Assembly (NCBI GenBank): GCA_902595195.1
Contig: CACJPC010000002.1
Span: 106,270 to 167,443 of the forward strand
Length of the DNA: 61,174 bases
Source: an uncultured Candidatus Actinomarina sp.
Lineage (GTDB): Bacteria; Actinomycetota; Acidimicrobiia; Actinomarinales; Actinomarinaceae
Reading direction: 5' to 3'
Shown here: one piece after another, positions 7,527 through 15,987 of the stretch
Numbering within the stretch: the stretch's first letter is position 1
Layout of the letters: every line of letters starts with the position of its first letter
Program-made: the position numbers and the translations under genes
Notes under the pieces: generated by a model
What the model was told of the DNA's origin: nothing
Databases searched by the model: none
What the model saw: only the letters and a program-made list of their open reading frames with translations

Positions 7527-9437
7527 TTACAATAGATCTAAAATCTGCTGAGATATTTTTTTGGCTTTCATATTGAAATTATCTTCTAACTGATCAATTG
7601 GTGCTGAAGCCCCAAAGGAATCTATGCTAAAACTTTTTGTTACTGGTCCTACATAGTCTTGCCAGCCTATCGATCTTCCTAACTCAATAGTGAAAACTTT
7701 ATTATTAATATCTAAAGAGTCAATTAACTCTGGCTTCAATTTATTAAGTATTGGGGTACTAATTATCTGTATTGATTTTCCTTTTAACAACTTACTAACT
7801 TCCATAGCAAGATTAACTTCTGACCCCGAAGCAAAAATTGTTGCATCAGTTCCATGAGCTAATTCATAGTACCCTTTTTTAAAATCTTCATAAGAAGTGT
7901 TGGTCTCTAAATAGTCAATATTTTGCCTCGTTAAAACTAAAGCTTTTGGATTATTTGTTTTTGAAAATATGTATTGATATGAATACACTATTTCTTCACT
8001 GTTAGAAGGTCTTATCACGTCAACACCAGGTATAAGTCTTAGTGACATAAGATGCTCTATTGGTTGGTGTGTCGGTCCATCTTCTCCCAGATAAATAGAA
8101 TCATGCGTAAATATAAAAACAGAGTTTAATTCCATTAATGCAGCAAGCCTTATACTTGGCCTCATATAATCTGAAAATACCAAAAATGTTGATCCAAACC
8201 CAATTAGTGAGCTGTGGAGGGTTATGCCGTTAGTAATTGCAGCCATAGCATGTTCCCTGACTCCATATTCAAGAACTTGTCCAGTTTGATTTTCAGATGA
8301 ATAAACTTCATCCGAAATAATCTGCTTTGTTGATGCTGCTAAGTCTGCTGATCCACCTAGTATAAATTTATTAAACTTACCAATATCTTTTAGAACTTCA
8401 CTACCAGCTACACGTGTTGCTTTCTTTTCACTAATGGCTGTATTTATATTTACTATGTTTTTTTCGTTAAATTGATCCCATAAAAGTTTAAATTCTGAAT
8501 CTTCCAATAATTTTTTTTCAAGTTCTTGTTTCCACTTTTTATATTCTTCATTATCTATTTGTCTTTTCTCATCAAAATATTCATATACTTCTTTGGGATG
8601 TTCAAAAAGATCAGTCGACCAATCTAAGTTTTCTAAAAATTGTTTCATTTCTTCTTCACCAAGTGGTGAACCGTGTACACCACTTGTATTTTCTTTATTT
8701 GGTGAGAATTTACCAATTGTGGACTTGGCAATAATTAAAGAAGGTTGAGATGTATTGGCTTTTGCATTGTTTACTGCCTTGATTATTTCATTCTCATTAT
8801 GACCATCTATAGATTGAACATCCCAGCCAAAAGATTCAAATTTTGTTTTCTGATTAGTTACTGACACCTTGTCTACATTGCCATCAATTGAAATATTGTT
8901 ATCGTCAAATATATAAATTAATTTTCCTAATCCCCATAAAGCAGCGAGTTCTGCTGCCTCCTGAGACAATCCTTCCATTAAGTCTCCATCAGATACAATT
9001 CCATAAGTAAAGTGATTAATAATTTTATCTCCGAATGTATTTGCAAGATATGATTCTGCTAAAGCTAGTCCAACTCCAGTTGCAAAACCTTGTCCTAGTG
9101 GACCTGTTGTTATGTCAATTCCTAATTTTGTGTCTAACTCAGGATGTCCAGGTGTTTTTGAATTCAATTGTCTAAAGTTTTTCATGTCATCTATTGATAT
9201 ATCAAATCCATTAAAGTGCAATAGGCTATATAACAATGCAGAACCATGTCCGGCACTTAAAACAAATCTATCTCTGTTAATCCAGTCTGGGCAATCGTTT
9301 GAGACTTTTAAAAAATTTTTGTATAAAACTGTACCTACATCCGCCATTCCTAAAGGCATGCCCGGATGACCAGAATTTGCTTTTTCTACACTACCTGCAG
9401 AAAGAACTCTTATAGATTTAGTTACATTATCGAACAC
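7527..9437 (-). CDS. tkt: Transketolase
   Basis: TPP-dependent transfer of two-carbon ketol units in the non-oxidative pentose phosphate pathway, cytosolic. The 636-residue length is slightly short of the typical 660. Visible signatures are VLSAGHGSALLYSLL and GPLGQGFATGVGLALAES in the PP domain, EYGVREHAMAAITNG with the catalytic glutamate, HDSIYLGEDGPTHQPIEHL in the Pyr domain, and a C-terminal transketolase domain. The GTG start is preceded by TATACT at a six-base spacing, so the gene can be transcribed as a leaderless mRNA from inside the 3' gap of lipBA as well as by read-through. rpiB elsewhere in this window acts in the same pathway. Confidence 0.96.
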   Translation of the reverse strand: MFDNVTKSIRVLSAGSVEKANSGHPGMPLGMADVGTVLYKNFLKVSNDCPDWINRDRFVLSAGHGSALLYSLLHFNGFDISIDDMKNFRQLNSKTPGHPELDTKLGIDITTGPLGQGFATGVGLALAESYLANTFGDKIINHFTYGIVSDGDLMEGLSQEAAELAALWGLGKLIYIFDDNNISIDGNVDKVSVTNQKTKFESFGWDVQSIDGHNENEIIKAVNNAKANTSQPSLIIAKSTIGKFSPNKENTSGVHGSPLGEEEMKQFLENLDWSTDLFEHPKEVYEYFDEKRQIDNEEYKKWKQELEKKLLEDSEFKLLWDQFNEKNIVNINTAISEKKATRVAGSEVLKDIGKFNKFILGGSADLAASTKQIISDEVYSSENQTGQVLEYGVREHAMAAITNGITLHSSLIGFGSTFLVFSDYMRPSIRLAALMELNSVFIFTHDSIYLGEDGPTHQPIEHLMSLRLIPGVDVIRPSNSEEIVYSYQYIFSKTNNPKALVLTRQNIDYLETNTSYEDFKKGYYELAHGTDATIFASGSEVNLAMEVSKLLKGKSIQIISTPILNKLKPELIDSLDINNKVFTIELGRSIGWQDYVGPVTKSFSIDSFGASAPIDQLEDNFNMKAKKISQQILDLL

Positions 9438-9443
9438 AGATTA

Positions 9444-9449
9444 AGTATA
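9444..9449 (-). promoter_or_regulatory. Leaderless-type -10 box for tkt
   Basis: TATACT on the minus strand, six bases (TAATCT) before the GTG start at 9437. It lies in the 19-base gap after the lipBA stop, so tkt probably has its own promoter besides the upstream operon. Confidence 0.6.
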
Positions 9450-9456
9450 AAAGAAT

Positions 9457-11103
9457 CTAAGCAGAGGCAAAAGAATCTTTTGCATGATATGAAGATCTAA
9501 CAAGCGGACCAGATTCAACATGTGGAATGCCATAAGATTCACCAATGATTTTATAATCTTCAAATTCTTCAATTGTTGCATATCTATCAATTGGTCTATG
9601 TTTTGCAGTTGGTCTTAGGTATTGACCAATAGTGACAATATCCACTTCAATTTTTGATAAATCTTTTAATACTGATATGACTTCTTCTTTGGTCTCTCCC
9701 ATACCAACAATTAAACCAGTTTTAGTTTTACCCATAAATCCTTGTTTTTTTACATACCCAAGCAAAGAAAGGGACCTTCCATAAGAAGCAGCCGTTCTAA
9801 TCTCTCTTTGAAGTCTTGGTACAGTTTCTAAATTATGATTAAAAACTTCTGGGGATGCATCAATTATATTCTGTATTGCAGATCTTAAACCTTTGAAATC
9901 AGGAACTAATACTTCAACATCACAATGACTGTTTTTATCTTTAACAGCTCTAATCGTATCAGCAAAGAACATAGACCCTCCATCTTCAAGGTCATCACGA
10001 TTAACTGAAGTAATAACTGCATGAGTTAAATTCATTGCCTGGACGCTTTCTGCTACTCTAAGTGGTTCTCCTAAATCAAGTTCACCAGGCCTTCCAGTTT
10101 TTACATCACAAAAACCACAAGCACGAGTACAAACATCGCCCATAATCATAAAAGTTGCAGTTCCCATTGACCAGCATTCATATATATTTGGGCATGAAGC
10201 TTCTTCGCATACGGTATTTAATTTTTTTTCACTTAATAAATTTTTTAGTGAAACATAATCACTGCCTAGATTTGCCTTAACCTTCATCCATTCAGGCCTT
10301 TTAGGTTCACTTGGCAAAACACCTCTTACAGTTACTGGAATTTTATTTTGGTTTATTTTAAATACTCCGTCTTTCACCATTTGATCAATATTGAATTCTT
10401 TAGTTCTCTTTAACTGCCTAGGGGTAAATTGAGAAAACTGTCTATCAGTATTGGTATAACCAAATACTTTTGCAAAGTTATCTGATATTTCACTTGCAAC
10501 TTCCTCAAATGATATATCTGGGTTAAATTGGTGAATGGATGTAATTTGTTCTGATTGGTTTCCACAAGGATTAATTAATTGATATCCATCCAATGAATCA
10601 AAAATATTTAATGAAAAACCATGGTAGGTTGTCCATTTGCTGACTTTAATTCCTACAGAAGCAATTTTACCTTTTGCTGTCCAAACACCTGTGTCATCTT
10701 CTTTTGTAAATGAATCAATTTTAAATTTTCTTAAGGAATCAATTATTACATTTTCTAGGTTGCGAACGAATGGAATGACTTTTTTTGGATCAGAAAGTCG
10801 TATTATTGGATATCCAATTAATTGTCCATCACCATGATAAGTTATATCACCACCTCTATCGGTTTCAAAATACTCAATACCAAGTTCATGTAATTGGCCT
10901 TTTGAAACCAGTAAATTGTTTTCTTTGCTAGATCTGCCGGATGTAATTACATTGTTGTGCTCTAATAGTAAAAGATAGTCATCTTTCGAATCTTCCTGTG
11001 AGACTGATCTGTGTAATCCAAGTTGTAAATCGTATGCTTCAGAATAAGGTAATTTACCCAACCAACGTATATTTAGATCTCTCAATCTAATCCCTGTGAC
11101 CAA
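9457..11103 (-). CDS. lipB-lipA: Fused octanoyltransferase-lipoyl synthase (LipB-LipA)
   Basis: One 548-residue ORF joins both steps of de novo lipoylation. Residues 1-220 are LipB, which moves octanoyl from acyl carrier protein to target lysines. It has the substrate motif RGGDITYHGDGQLIGYP, the lysine of GKIASVGIKV (K146) and the catalytic cysteine of INPCG (C180). Residues 255-548 are LipA, a radical-SAM enzyme that inserts the two sulfurs. Its auxiliary cluster is C299-x4-C304-x5-C310, its radical-SAM cluster C325-x3-C329-x2-C332 (CTRACGFC), and its C-terminal serine motif RSSYH lies at 536-540. The ORF overlaps the E2 gene by 22 bases and follows E1 and E2, its likely substrate. No frameshift or stop separates the halves. 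All catalytic residues are present, so both activities are expected. Confidence 0.95.
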   Translation of the reverse strand: MVTGIRLRDLNIRWLGKLPYSEAYDLQLGLHRSVSQEDSKDDYLLLLEHNNVITSGRSSKENNLLVSKGQLHELGIEYFETDRGGDITYHGDGQLIGYPIIRLSDPKKVIPFVRNLENVIIDSLRKFKIDSFTKEDDTGVWTAKGKIASVGIKVSKWTTYHGFSLNIFDSLDGYQLINPCGNQSEQITSIHQFNPDISFEEVASEISDNFAKVFGYTNTDRQFSQFTPRQLKRTKEFNIDQMVKDGVFKINQNKIPVTVRGVLPSEPKRPEWMKVKANLGSDYVSLKNLLSEKKLNTVCEEASCPNIYECWSMGTATFMIMGDVCTRACGFCDVKTGRPGELDLGEPLRVAESVQAMNLTHAVITSVNRDDLEDGGSMFFADTIRAVKDKNSHCDVEVLVPDFKGLRSAIQNIIDASPEVFNHNLETVPRLQREIRTAASYGRSLSLLGYVKKQGFMGKTKTGLIVGMGETKEEVISVLKDLSKIEVDIVTIGQYLRPTAKHRPIDRYATIEEFEDYKIIGESYGIPHVESGPLVRSSYHAKDSFASA

Positions 11104-12359
11104 TCAGGGTTTTCTAATTTATCCTTTATATGATTTAAGAATAATAAAGCAATAGAGCCATCGAATACTCGATGATCCCAAGTTAAACTTAGAACTCCTG
11201 TATGCCTTATAGCTATTGAATCAGTACCGTCCTGGGATTGTATTACTACAGGTCTCTTCTTAACAGATTCCGTTGATAAAATAGCTACATTTGGTTGATT
11301 GATTATTGGCGATGTAATGAAAGAGTTAAATGAGCCATTGTTTGATATTGTAAAAGTACTTCCAGTTACATCCTCTAGACCATACTTACCATCTCTTAAT
11401 AGCTTTGAAATTTCTGAAATTTTTCTTGCTAGCCCTTTCAAATTAAAGGAATCTGCTTCAGCTATAGTACCAACTAACAGCCCCTCTTGATTTAAATCAA
11501 CGGCAATACCAAGGTTTACATGACTATGAACATCATGAATGCCTTTTTCTAAGTCAAATGAGCTATTAACAGTTGGAAACTCCCTTAATGCAGAAATTGT
11601 CGCTAATGAAATGAATGGTAAATAGGTTAGCGAAAAACCGTTTTCATCTTTAAATTTAGCTTTTTGTTTTGATCTAATTGTTTCTACATTTTCATAATCT
11701 ACTTCAACAGAGGTCATGACGTGTGCAGATGTTTGTTTTGATAAAACCATATTTTCTGCGATTCTTTTTCTCAATCTAGATATTGATTTATTTGTATCAG
11801 CAGATTTAGTAGTTTCTTTTTTAATTGAATCCTCTGATTTAGTTGATGTAGCAGAGTCTTGATTTCCTAATGAAATGTAATTTTCAATATCTTCTCTTTT
11901 TATTCTTCCATTTTGACCAGTACCAACTACATTATTCAAATCAATATTATTTTCAGAAGCAAGTCTTCTTACAACTGGAGAAAGCTTTAAGTTTTTTGTA
12001 TTTCTGACATTATCAGTTTTTGGCAAAAAATCTTCTTTTGGTGTATCTTCTTTGACAATCTCTTCAGCAGTTTCTTGCACTTCTTCAACTGTCTCTGATG
12101 TATCATTATTAGATTCTTTTGCGCTTCCATCAAGCTCAAGAAGTGAAGCTCCAACCTCTACAGTTTCACCCTCTTCAACAAGAAGTGATGTTACTTTTCC
12201 ATTAAATGGTGAAGGAACTTCAGTATCAACTTTATCAGTAGAAATTTCAAGAATTGGATCATCTTCTTTAACTTCGTCACCAACTTTTACAAGCCATCTT
12301 AGGATTGTGCCCTCAGTGACTGTCTCTCCGAGCTGAGGCATGGTTATTATGTTGCTCAT
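11082..12359 (-). CDS. 2-oxoacid dehydrogenase E2 (dihydrolipoamide acyltransferase)
   Basis: Core acyltransferase that passes the acyl group from the E1-bound intermediate to CoA through a swinging lipoyl arm. A single N-terminal lipoyl domain occupies about residues 1-76, with the lipoylated lysine K43 in EISTDKVDTEVPSP. An acidic linker follows, then a peripheral subunit-binding domain (about 123-160, SPVVRRLASENNIDLNNVVG), a charged linker and the catalytic domain. The catalytic histidine and aspartate are H396 and D400 in TWDHRVFDG. The gene lies 4 bases after E1 and overlaps lipBA. Whether the complex prefers pyruvate or branched-chain oxoacids cannot be fixed by eye. Confidence 0.93.
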   Translation of the reverse strand: MSNIITMPQLGETVTEGTILRWLVKVGDEVKEDDPILEISTDKVDTEVPSPFNGKVTSLLVEEGETVEVGASLLELDGSAKESNNDTSETVEEVQETAEEIVKEDTPKEDFLPKTDNVRNTKNLKLSPVVRRLASENNIDLNNVVGTGQNGRIKREDIENYISLGNQDSATSTKSEDSIKKETTKSADTNKSISRLRKRIAENMVLSKQTSAHVMTSVEVDYENVETIRSKQKAKFKDENGFSLTYLPFISLATISALREFPTVNSSFDLEKGIHDVHSHVNLGIAVDLNQEGLLVGTIAEADSFNLKGLARKISEISKLLRDGKYGLEDVTGSTFTISNNGSFNSFITSPIINQPNVAILSTESVKKRPVVIQSQDGTDSIAIRHTGVLSLTWDHRVFDGSIALLFLNHIKDKLENPDWSQGLD

Positions 12360-12363
12360 TTGC

Positions 12364-14370
12364 TTATTGTAATTCTTTCACGGCTTTAACAACTTTTTCA
12401 ACACTAGGAATAAAAGCATCCTCAAGAACTGGTGCAAAAGGAATATGTGTATTAGGTGGAGTAACTTTCACAATTGGATTATCTAAATTCCAAAATCCTT
12501 TTTCAGCAACTACTGAAGATATCTCAGAGGCTACTGATGAAAAAGGGACATCTTCTTGTAGGATGCACAAATTAGATGTTTTTTCAACTGATGTAAGAAT
12601 TATCTCCTCGTCAAGAGGGACTATTGTTCTTATGTCAACAATTTCAACATTGATACCATCACTTTCAAGCTGCTTGGCTGCTTCAGTCGCAACAGAAACC
12701 ATGCCAGACCAGGTAACAATTGTAAGATCACTACCTTCTTTAACAATTTTTCCTTTTCCTATTTCAACTTCATAGAGACCCAATGGAACTTCCATTTTGA
12801 TATCAGGTTTTCTATAGAGTTTTTTGTGTTCAAGATACATTACTGGATTTGGATCATTTACTGCAGCGACTAAAAGTCCCTTAGCATCATAAGGATTAGA
12901 CGGTGCAACGACTTTAATACCAGGATGGTGAGCTAGCAGAGATTCTGGGCTTATTGAATGAAAAGGTCCAGATCTTGTTCCAGCACCAGTAGGACCTCGA
13001 ACAACCATTGGTACGGCCTTTCCTGCTTTCCAATGGTATTTTGCGGCTTCAGTAGTAATTTGATCTAAAGCTGGATAAACAAAATCATAAAACTGTAATT
13101 CCACGATAGGTTTTTTTCCTGCAAGAGCTGCTCCAACTGCAGCTCCAGTGAAACCTCCCTCTGAAATTGAAGTATCAATTACTCGAAATGGTCCGTATTT
13201 ATTAAATAACCCCTTTGTAGCTTTAAATGCTCCTTCAAACACACCTATGTCTTCACCCATCATGAAAACATTTTCATCATCTTCCATTAATTCATCTAAA
13301 CCGTTTGTAATTGCTTCAATAAAGTTCATAGTTTCTTTTGAGCTTCCATCATTTTGTATTGCTGGTTTAGTTCTTTCAGCAAACATATCAGGAACTTCAT
13401 TTTGCGGTTCAGGATCTTTTTGATTCTTTGCCCAATCTAATGTCTCTTTAATTTCAGCATCTAGCTCTTCATTAAGGCTTACGAACTGCTCAGTAGTGAA
13501 TAAACCCTCTTCAACCAATGAGTCTTCAAAGCGTGCAATAGGATCGCGTTTCATCCAGAATTCTCTTACTTCATCATTAACGTATTCGGCAGGATCGTGC
13601 CCAGCATGTCCATGATGTCTAAATGTAACAAGTTCAATTAGAGAAGGCCCATTACCATTTCTTGCATTTTCACATGCTTCGTGCATTACATCAATTACTT
13701 CATAAATATCATTACCATCAATAATTTTTGCTGGAATTCCATATCCAGCTGCACGATCTGCAACGTTTGGAGTCCCAAACTCTGTTTCGTTTGGAGATGA
13801 ATAGGCAAATTGATTATTTTGCACTGTGAATACTACTGGAAGATTGAGCACTCCGGCCATGTTGATGCTTTCATGCCAAGTACCAGTTGCAGTGGCTCCC
13901 TCACCACAATTTGCAACAGCGACAACCCCGGACCCACTTTGTTGAGAAGCTAGAGCCCAACCAACAGCTACAGGTGCGGAATCTGGCAACGGAGATACAA
14001 CCATCAATGTTCCCTTGTCTACTACTCCAAAATGACTATTACCATCTCGACCTTTAGATGGTCCATCATGTTTTCCAAAAAAATTAAGTGCAATCTCTTT
14101 AAGTGTCACACCTTTTTTGATTTGCACACCGAGATCTCTGTGTGTACCACCAAATATATCTGTGTCCGCCATTCCAGCCGCTATACCAGCCATAGATGCT
14201 TCTTGACCAATTCCAGGATATACTGCACCACTTAATTGTCCACCCTTATACAATTTTAAGAGCCTATCTTCCAAAAGCCTCTGGGTTTTCATAGACTTAT
14301 ATACATCCCAAAGTTGCTCTTTAGAAAGAGTTGACGAATACCCTTTTCTGGTAATTTTTTCGATCTTCAT
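12364..14370 (-). CDS. 2-oxoacid dehydrogenase E1, alpha and beta subunits fused
   Basis: TPP-dependent decarboxylating component of a pyruvate or branched-chain 2-oxoacid dehydrogenase complex. Residues 1 to about 330 match E1 alpha, with the TPP/Mg region NCGEGATATGTWHESINMAG and QNNQFAYS, and the phosphorylation-loop-like RHHGHAGHDPAEY. From about 345 to 668 it matches E1 beta (MMGEDIGVFEGAFKATKGL, then GPTGAGTRSGPFHS). In most bacteria of the alpha2beta2 type these are two genes, pdhA/pdhB or bkdA/bkdB; here they form one 668-residue chain. It starts 1 base after the lpdA stop and ends 4 bases before E2. Substrate assignment is open. Confidence 0.93.
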   Translation of the reverse strand: MKIEKITRKGYSSTLSKEQLWDVYKSMKTQRLLEDRLLKLYKGGQLSGAVYPGIGQEASMAGIAAGMADTDIFGGTHRDLGVQIKKGVTLKEIALNFFGKHDGPSKGRDGNSHFGVVDKGTLMVVSPLPDSAPVAVGWALASQQSGSGVVAVANCGEGATATGTWHESINMAGVLNLPVVFTVQNNQFAYSSPNETEFGTPNVADRAAGYGIPAKIIDGNDIYEVIDVMHEACENARNGNGPSLIELVTFRHHGHAGHDPAEYVNDEVREFWMKRDPIARFEDSLVEEGLFTTEQFVSLNEELDAEIKETLDWAKNQKDPEPQNEVPDMFAERTKPAIQNDGSSKETMNFIEAITNGLDELMEDDENVFMMGEDIGVFEGAFKATKGLFNKYGPFRVIDTSISEGGFTGAAVGAALAGKKPIVELQFYDFVYPALDQITTEAAKYHWKAGKAVPMVVRGPTGAGTRSGPFHSISPESLLAHHPGIKVVAPSNPYDAKGLLVAAVNDPNPVMYLEHKKLYRKPDIKMEVPLGLYEVEIGKGKIVKEGSDLTIVTWSGMVSVATEAAKQLESDGINVEIVDIRTIVPLDEEIILTSVEKTSNLCILQEDVPFSSVASEISSVVAEKGFWNLDNPIVKVTPPNTHIPFAPVLEDAFIPSVEKVVKAVKELQ

Positions 14371-14371
14371 A

Positions 14372-15736
14372 TTAATGTAACCCCCTACCGTTCAAACTTA
14401 ACAAAGACTCTCCTATAGCCTCACTCAGTGTTGGATGAGCATGTATAAATTCAGATGCTTCACTAGGTAAAGCTTCCCAACCTACCATGTACATAAGCTC
14501 ATGTATCATCTCTCCTGCTGCAGGTCCACAAACACTTGCACCTACTATTGGACCATCCTCTTCTGAGTAAACTTTTACAATTCCTTTATTTTGATTTTGA
14601 AGTAATGCCCTTCCGATGCCAGCAAAACTATGTTGTGCTTGATTAAGCTTAATTCCAATTTCCTTTGCTTTTTCAGAGTTCAATCCAACCTCTGCAAGTT
14701 CTGGTCTTGTGTAAACAACATACGGAATAGCTTTATAGTTAACAGGGCTAATCTCACCTGTTGCGATATGTGTTATCGCACTAATTGCTTCAGCAAATGC
14801 AACATGAGCTAATTGAGGAGTGTCATAAACAATGTCTCCTAAGGCATAAATATTTTCAACACCTGTTTGCATTGTTTTTAAATCTACTTCAACAAATCCT
14901 TTGTTAACATTTACCCCAATTTCTTCAAGACCAATATTTTCAGTTAAAGGTGCTCTTCCGACTGCAACAAGAACACAATCAAAACTATCACTGGTATCAT
15001 CTGAAAAATTAACAACTTTGTCACTAATATTTGTAACTGATGTAGATAATTTAAAATCAACACCTCTAGAAGATAACTGTTTCCTAAGTTCTCCTGATGT
15101 TCTTTTATCCAATCCAGGTAAAATTTCTTTATCAAGCTCCACAACAGTGACTTCTGAGCCCAAATCGTTTAACAAACTTGCAAACTCACAACCAATTGCG
15201 CCAGCACCAATAACACAAACTTTTTTTGGAGGCTCCTCCCAGCTAAGCGCGGTGTCTGATGTTATAACAAACTCTCCATCAACATTTACGTTTGGGATCT
15301 CTCTTGGTTTTGACCCAGTTGCTAAAAGAATGTAGTCTGTAGATACCTCTTCTTCTTTGCCATCAGAAGTCTTAACAATAACTTTATTGCTATCTTTAAT
15401 AGTTCCCCAGCCTTCAATAACATTAACTTTTTTTGACTTTAATAGCATGCCGATACCACCAACTAGTTTGTTAACAGTATCTAGTCTTTTTTGTGCAGTT
15501 GCTTTCCAATCAATTTTTTTACCTGTTATTTCAATTCCAAAATCTTTTGAATTATCAATTTCATGATTTAGCTCTGCAACATGAAGCCAGTATTTTGCAG
15601 GTATACATCCGCGGTTTAAACAGGTCCCACCTAAGGTATCAGATTCAATTAAAGTTATTTCAAGTTCAAAATTGCTTGCGTACAATGCTGCAGCATATCC
15701 TGCAGGACCTCCGCCTATAATGGTTAATTTTTTCAA
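14372..15736 (-). CDS. lpdA: Dihydrolipoamide dehydrogenase (E3)
   Basis: FAD enzyme that reoxidises the dihydrolipoyl arm of E2 with NAD+. The 454-residue protein starts with the FAD-binding motif GGGPAGYAAALYAS. Its redox disulfide is in GGTCLNRGCIPAKYW, the NAD-binding motif is GAGAIGCEFASLLNDLGSE, the second FAD motif is IYALGDIV, and the C-terminal His-Glu pair is in HAHPTLSEAIGE. The start is TTG with an AGAGGT ribosome binding site just upstream, unlike the leaderless genes nearby. It is first in the operon lpdA-E1-E2-lipBA, and a perfect inverted repeat lies 13-31 bases upstream. Confidence 0.96.
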   Translation of the reverse strand: MKKLTIIGGGPAGYAAALYASNFELEITLIESDTLGGTCLNRGCIPAKYWLHVAELNHEIDNSKDFGIEITGKKIDWKATAQKRLDTVNKLVGGIGMLLKSKKVNVIEGWGTIKDSNKVIVKTSDGKEEEVSTDYILLATGSKPREIPNVNVDGEFVITSDTALSWEEPPKKVCVIGAGAIGCEFASLLNDLGSEVTVVELDKEILPGLDKRTSGELRKQLSSRGVDFKLSTSVTNISDKVVNFSDDTSDSFDCVLVAVGRAPLTENIGLEEIGVNVNKGFVEVDLKTMQTGVENIYALGDIVYDTPQLAHVAFAEAISAITHIATGEISPVNYKAIPYVVYTRPELAEVGLNSEKAKEIGIKLNQAQHSFAGIGRALLQNQNKGIVKVYSEEDGPIVGASVCGPAAGEMIHELMYMVGWEALPSEASEFIHAHPTLSEAIGESLLSLNGRGLH

Positions 15737-15748
15737 ATTACCTCTTTC

Positions 15749-15767
15749 TAGATAGGATCGCTATCTA
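15749..15767. promoter_or_regulatory. Inverted repeat upstream of lpdA, candidate operator
   Basis: TAGATAG-GATCG-CTATCTA is a perfect 7-base inverted repeat around a 5-base centre. It begins 13 bases before the TTG start of lpdA, overlapping where the leader or promoter of the dehydrogenase operon must lie. It could bind a dimeric repressor of the complex; the regulator is unknown. Confidence 0.4.
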
Positions 15768-15887
15768 ATCGAGATAATAACTACATTCTTTAATGGGGTT
15801 CCCAATAAAAATGATTATTGTTATTTTCACCTTTAAATTTACTAAACTTTGGAGAATGTTCAAAATTAAGATTATCTTTAAAAACAT

Positions 15888-15893
15888 TACAAT
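15888..15893 (+). promoter_or_regulatory. Leaderless-type -10 box (TACAAT)
   Basis: TACAAT, then GTAACT, then ATG at 15900. The spacing matches the other leaderless genes and supports the 28-codon ORF as a real translated leader or peptide before the MBL hydrolase. Confidence 0.55.
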
Positions 15894-15899
15894 GTAACT

Positions 15900-15986
15900 A
15901 TGCAAACAAGACATTTAATTATTGCCTCACTTATCACTGGTTTATTCATACTGGTAGCATTTGGTGTATGGCTATATACTTTTTGA
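15900..15986 (+). CDS. 28-residue single-span membrane peptide (too short for the ORF track)
   Basis: ATG at 15900 gives MQTRHLIIAS followed by a hydrophobic stretch and the tail FGVWLYTF, ending in TGA at 15984-15986. The product is a short basic N-terminus plus one membrane helix. Support comes from the TACAAT box exactly six bases before its ATG, and from its stop lying one base before the TTG start of the MBL hydrolase, an arrangement typical of translational coupling. No family is recognised. It could be a small membrane subunit or a leader peptide that controls the hydrolase. It may also be chance, given its length. Confidence 0.45.
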   Translation: MQTRHLIIASLITGLFILVAFGVWLYTF

Positions 15987-15987
15987 A

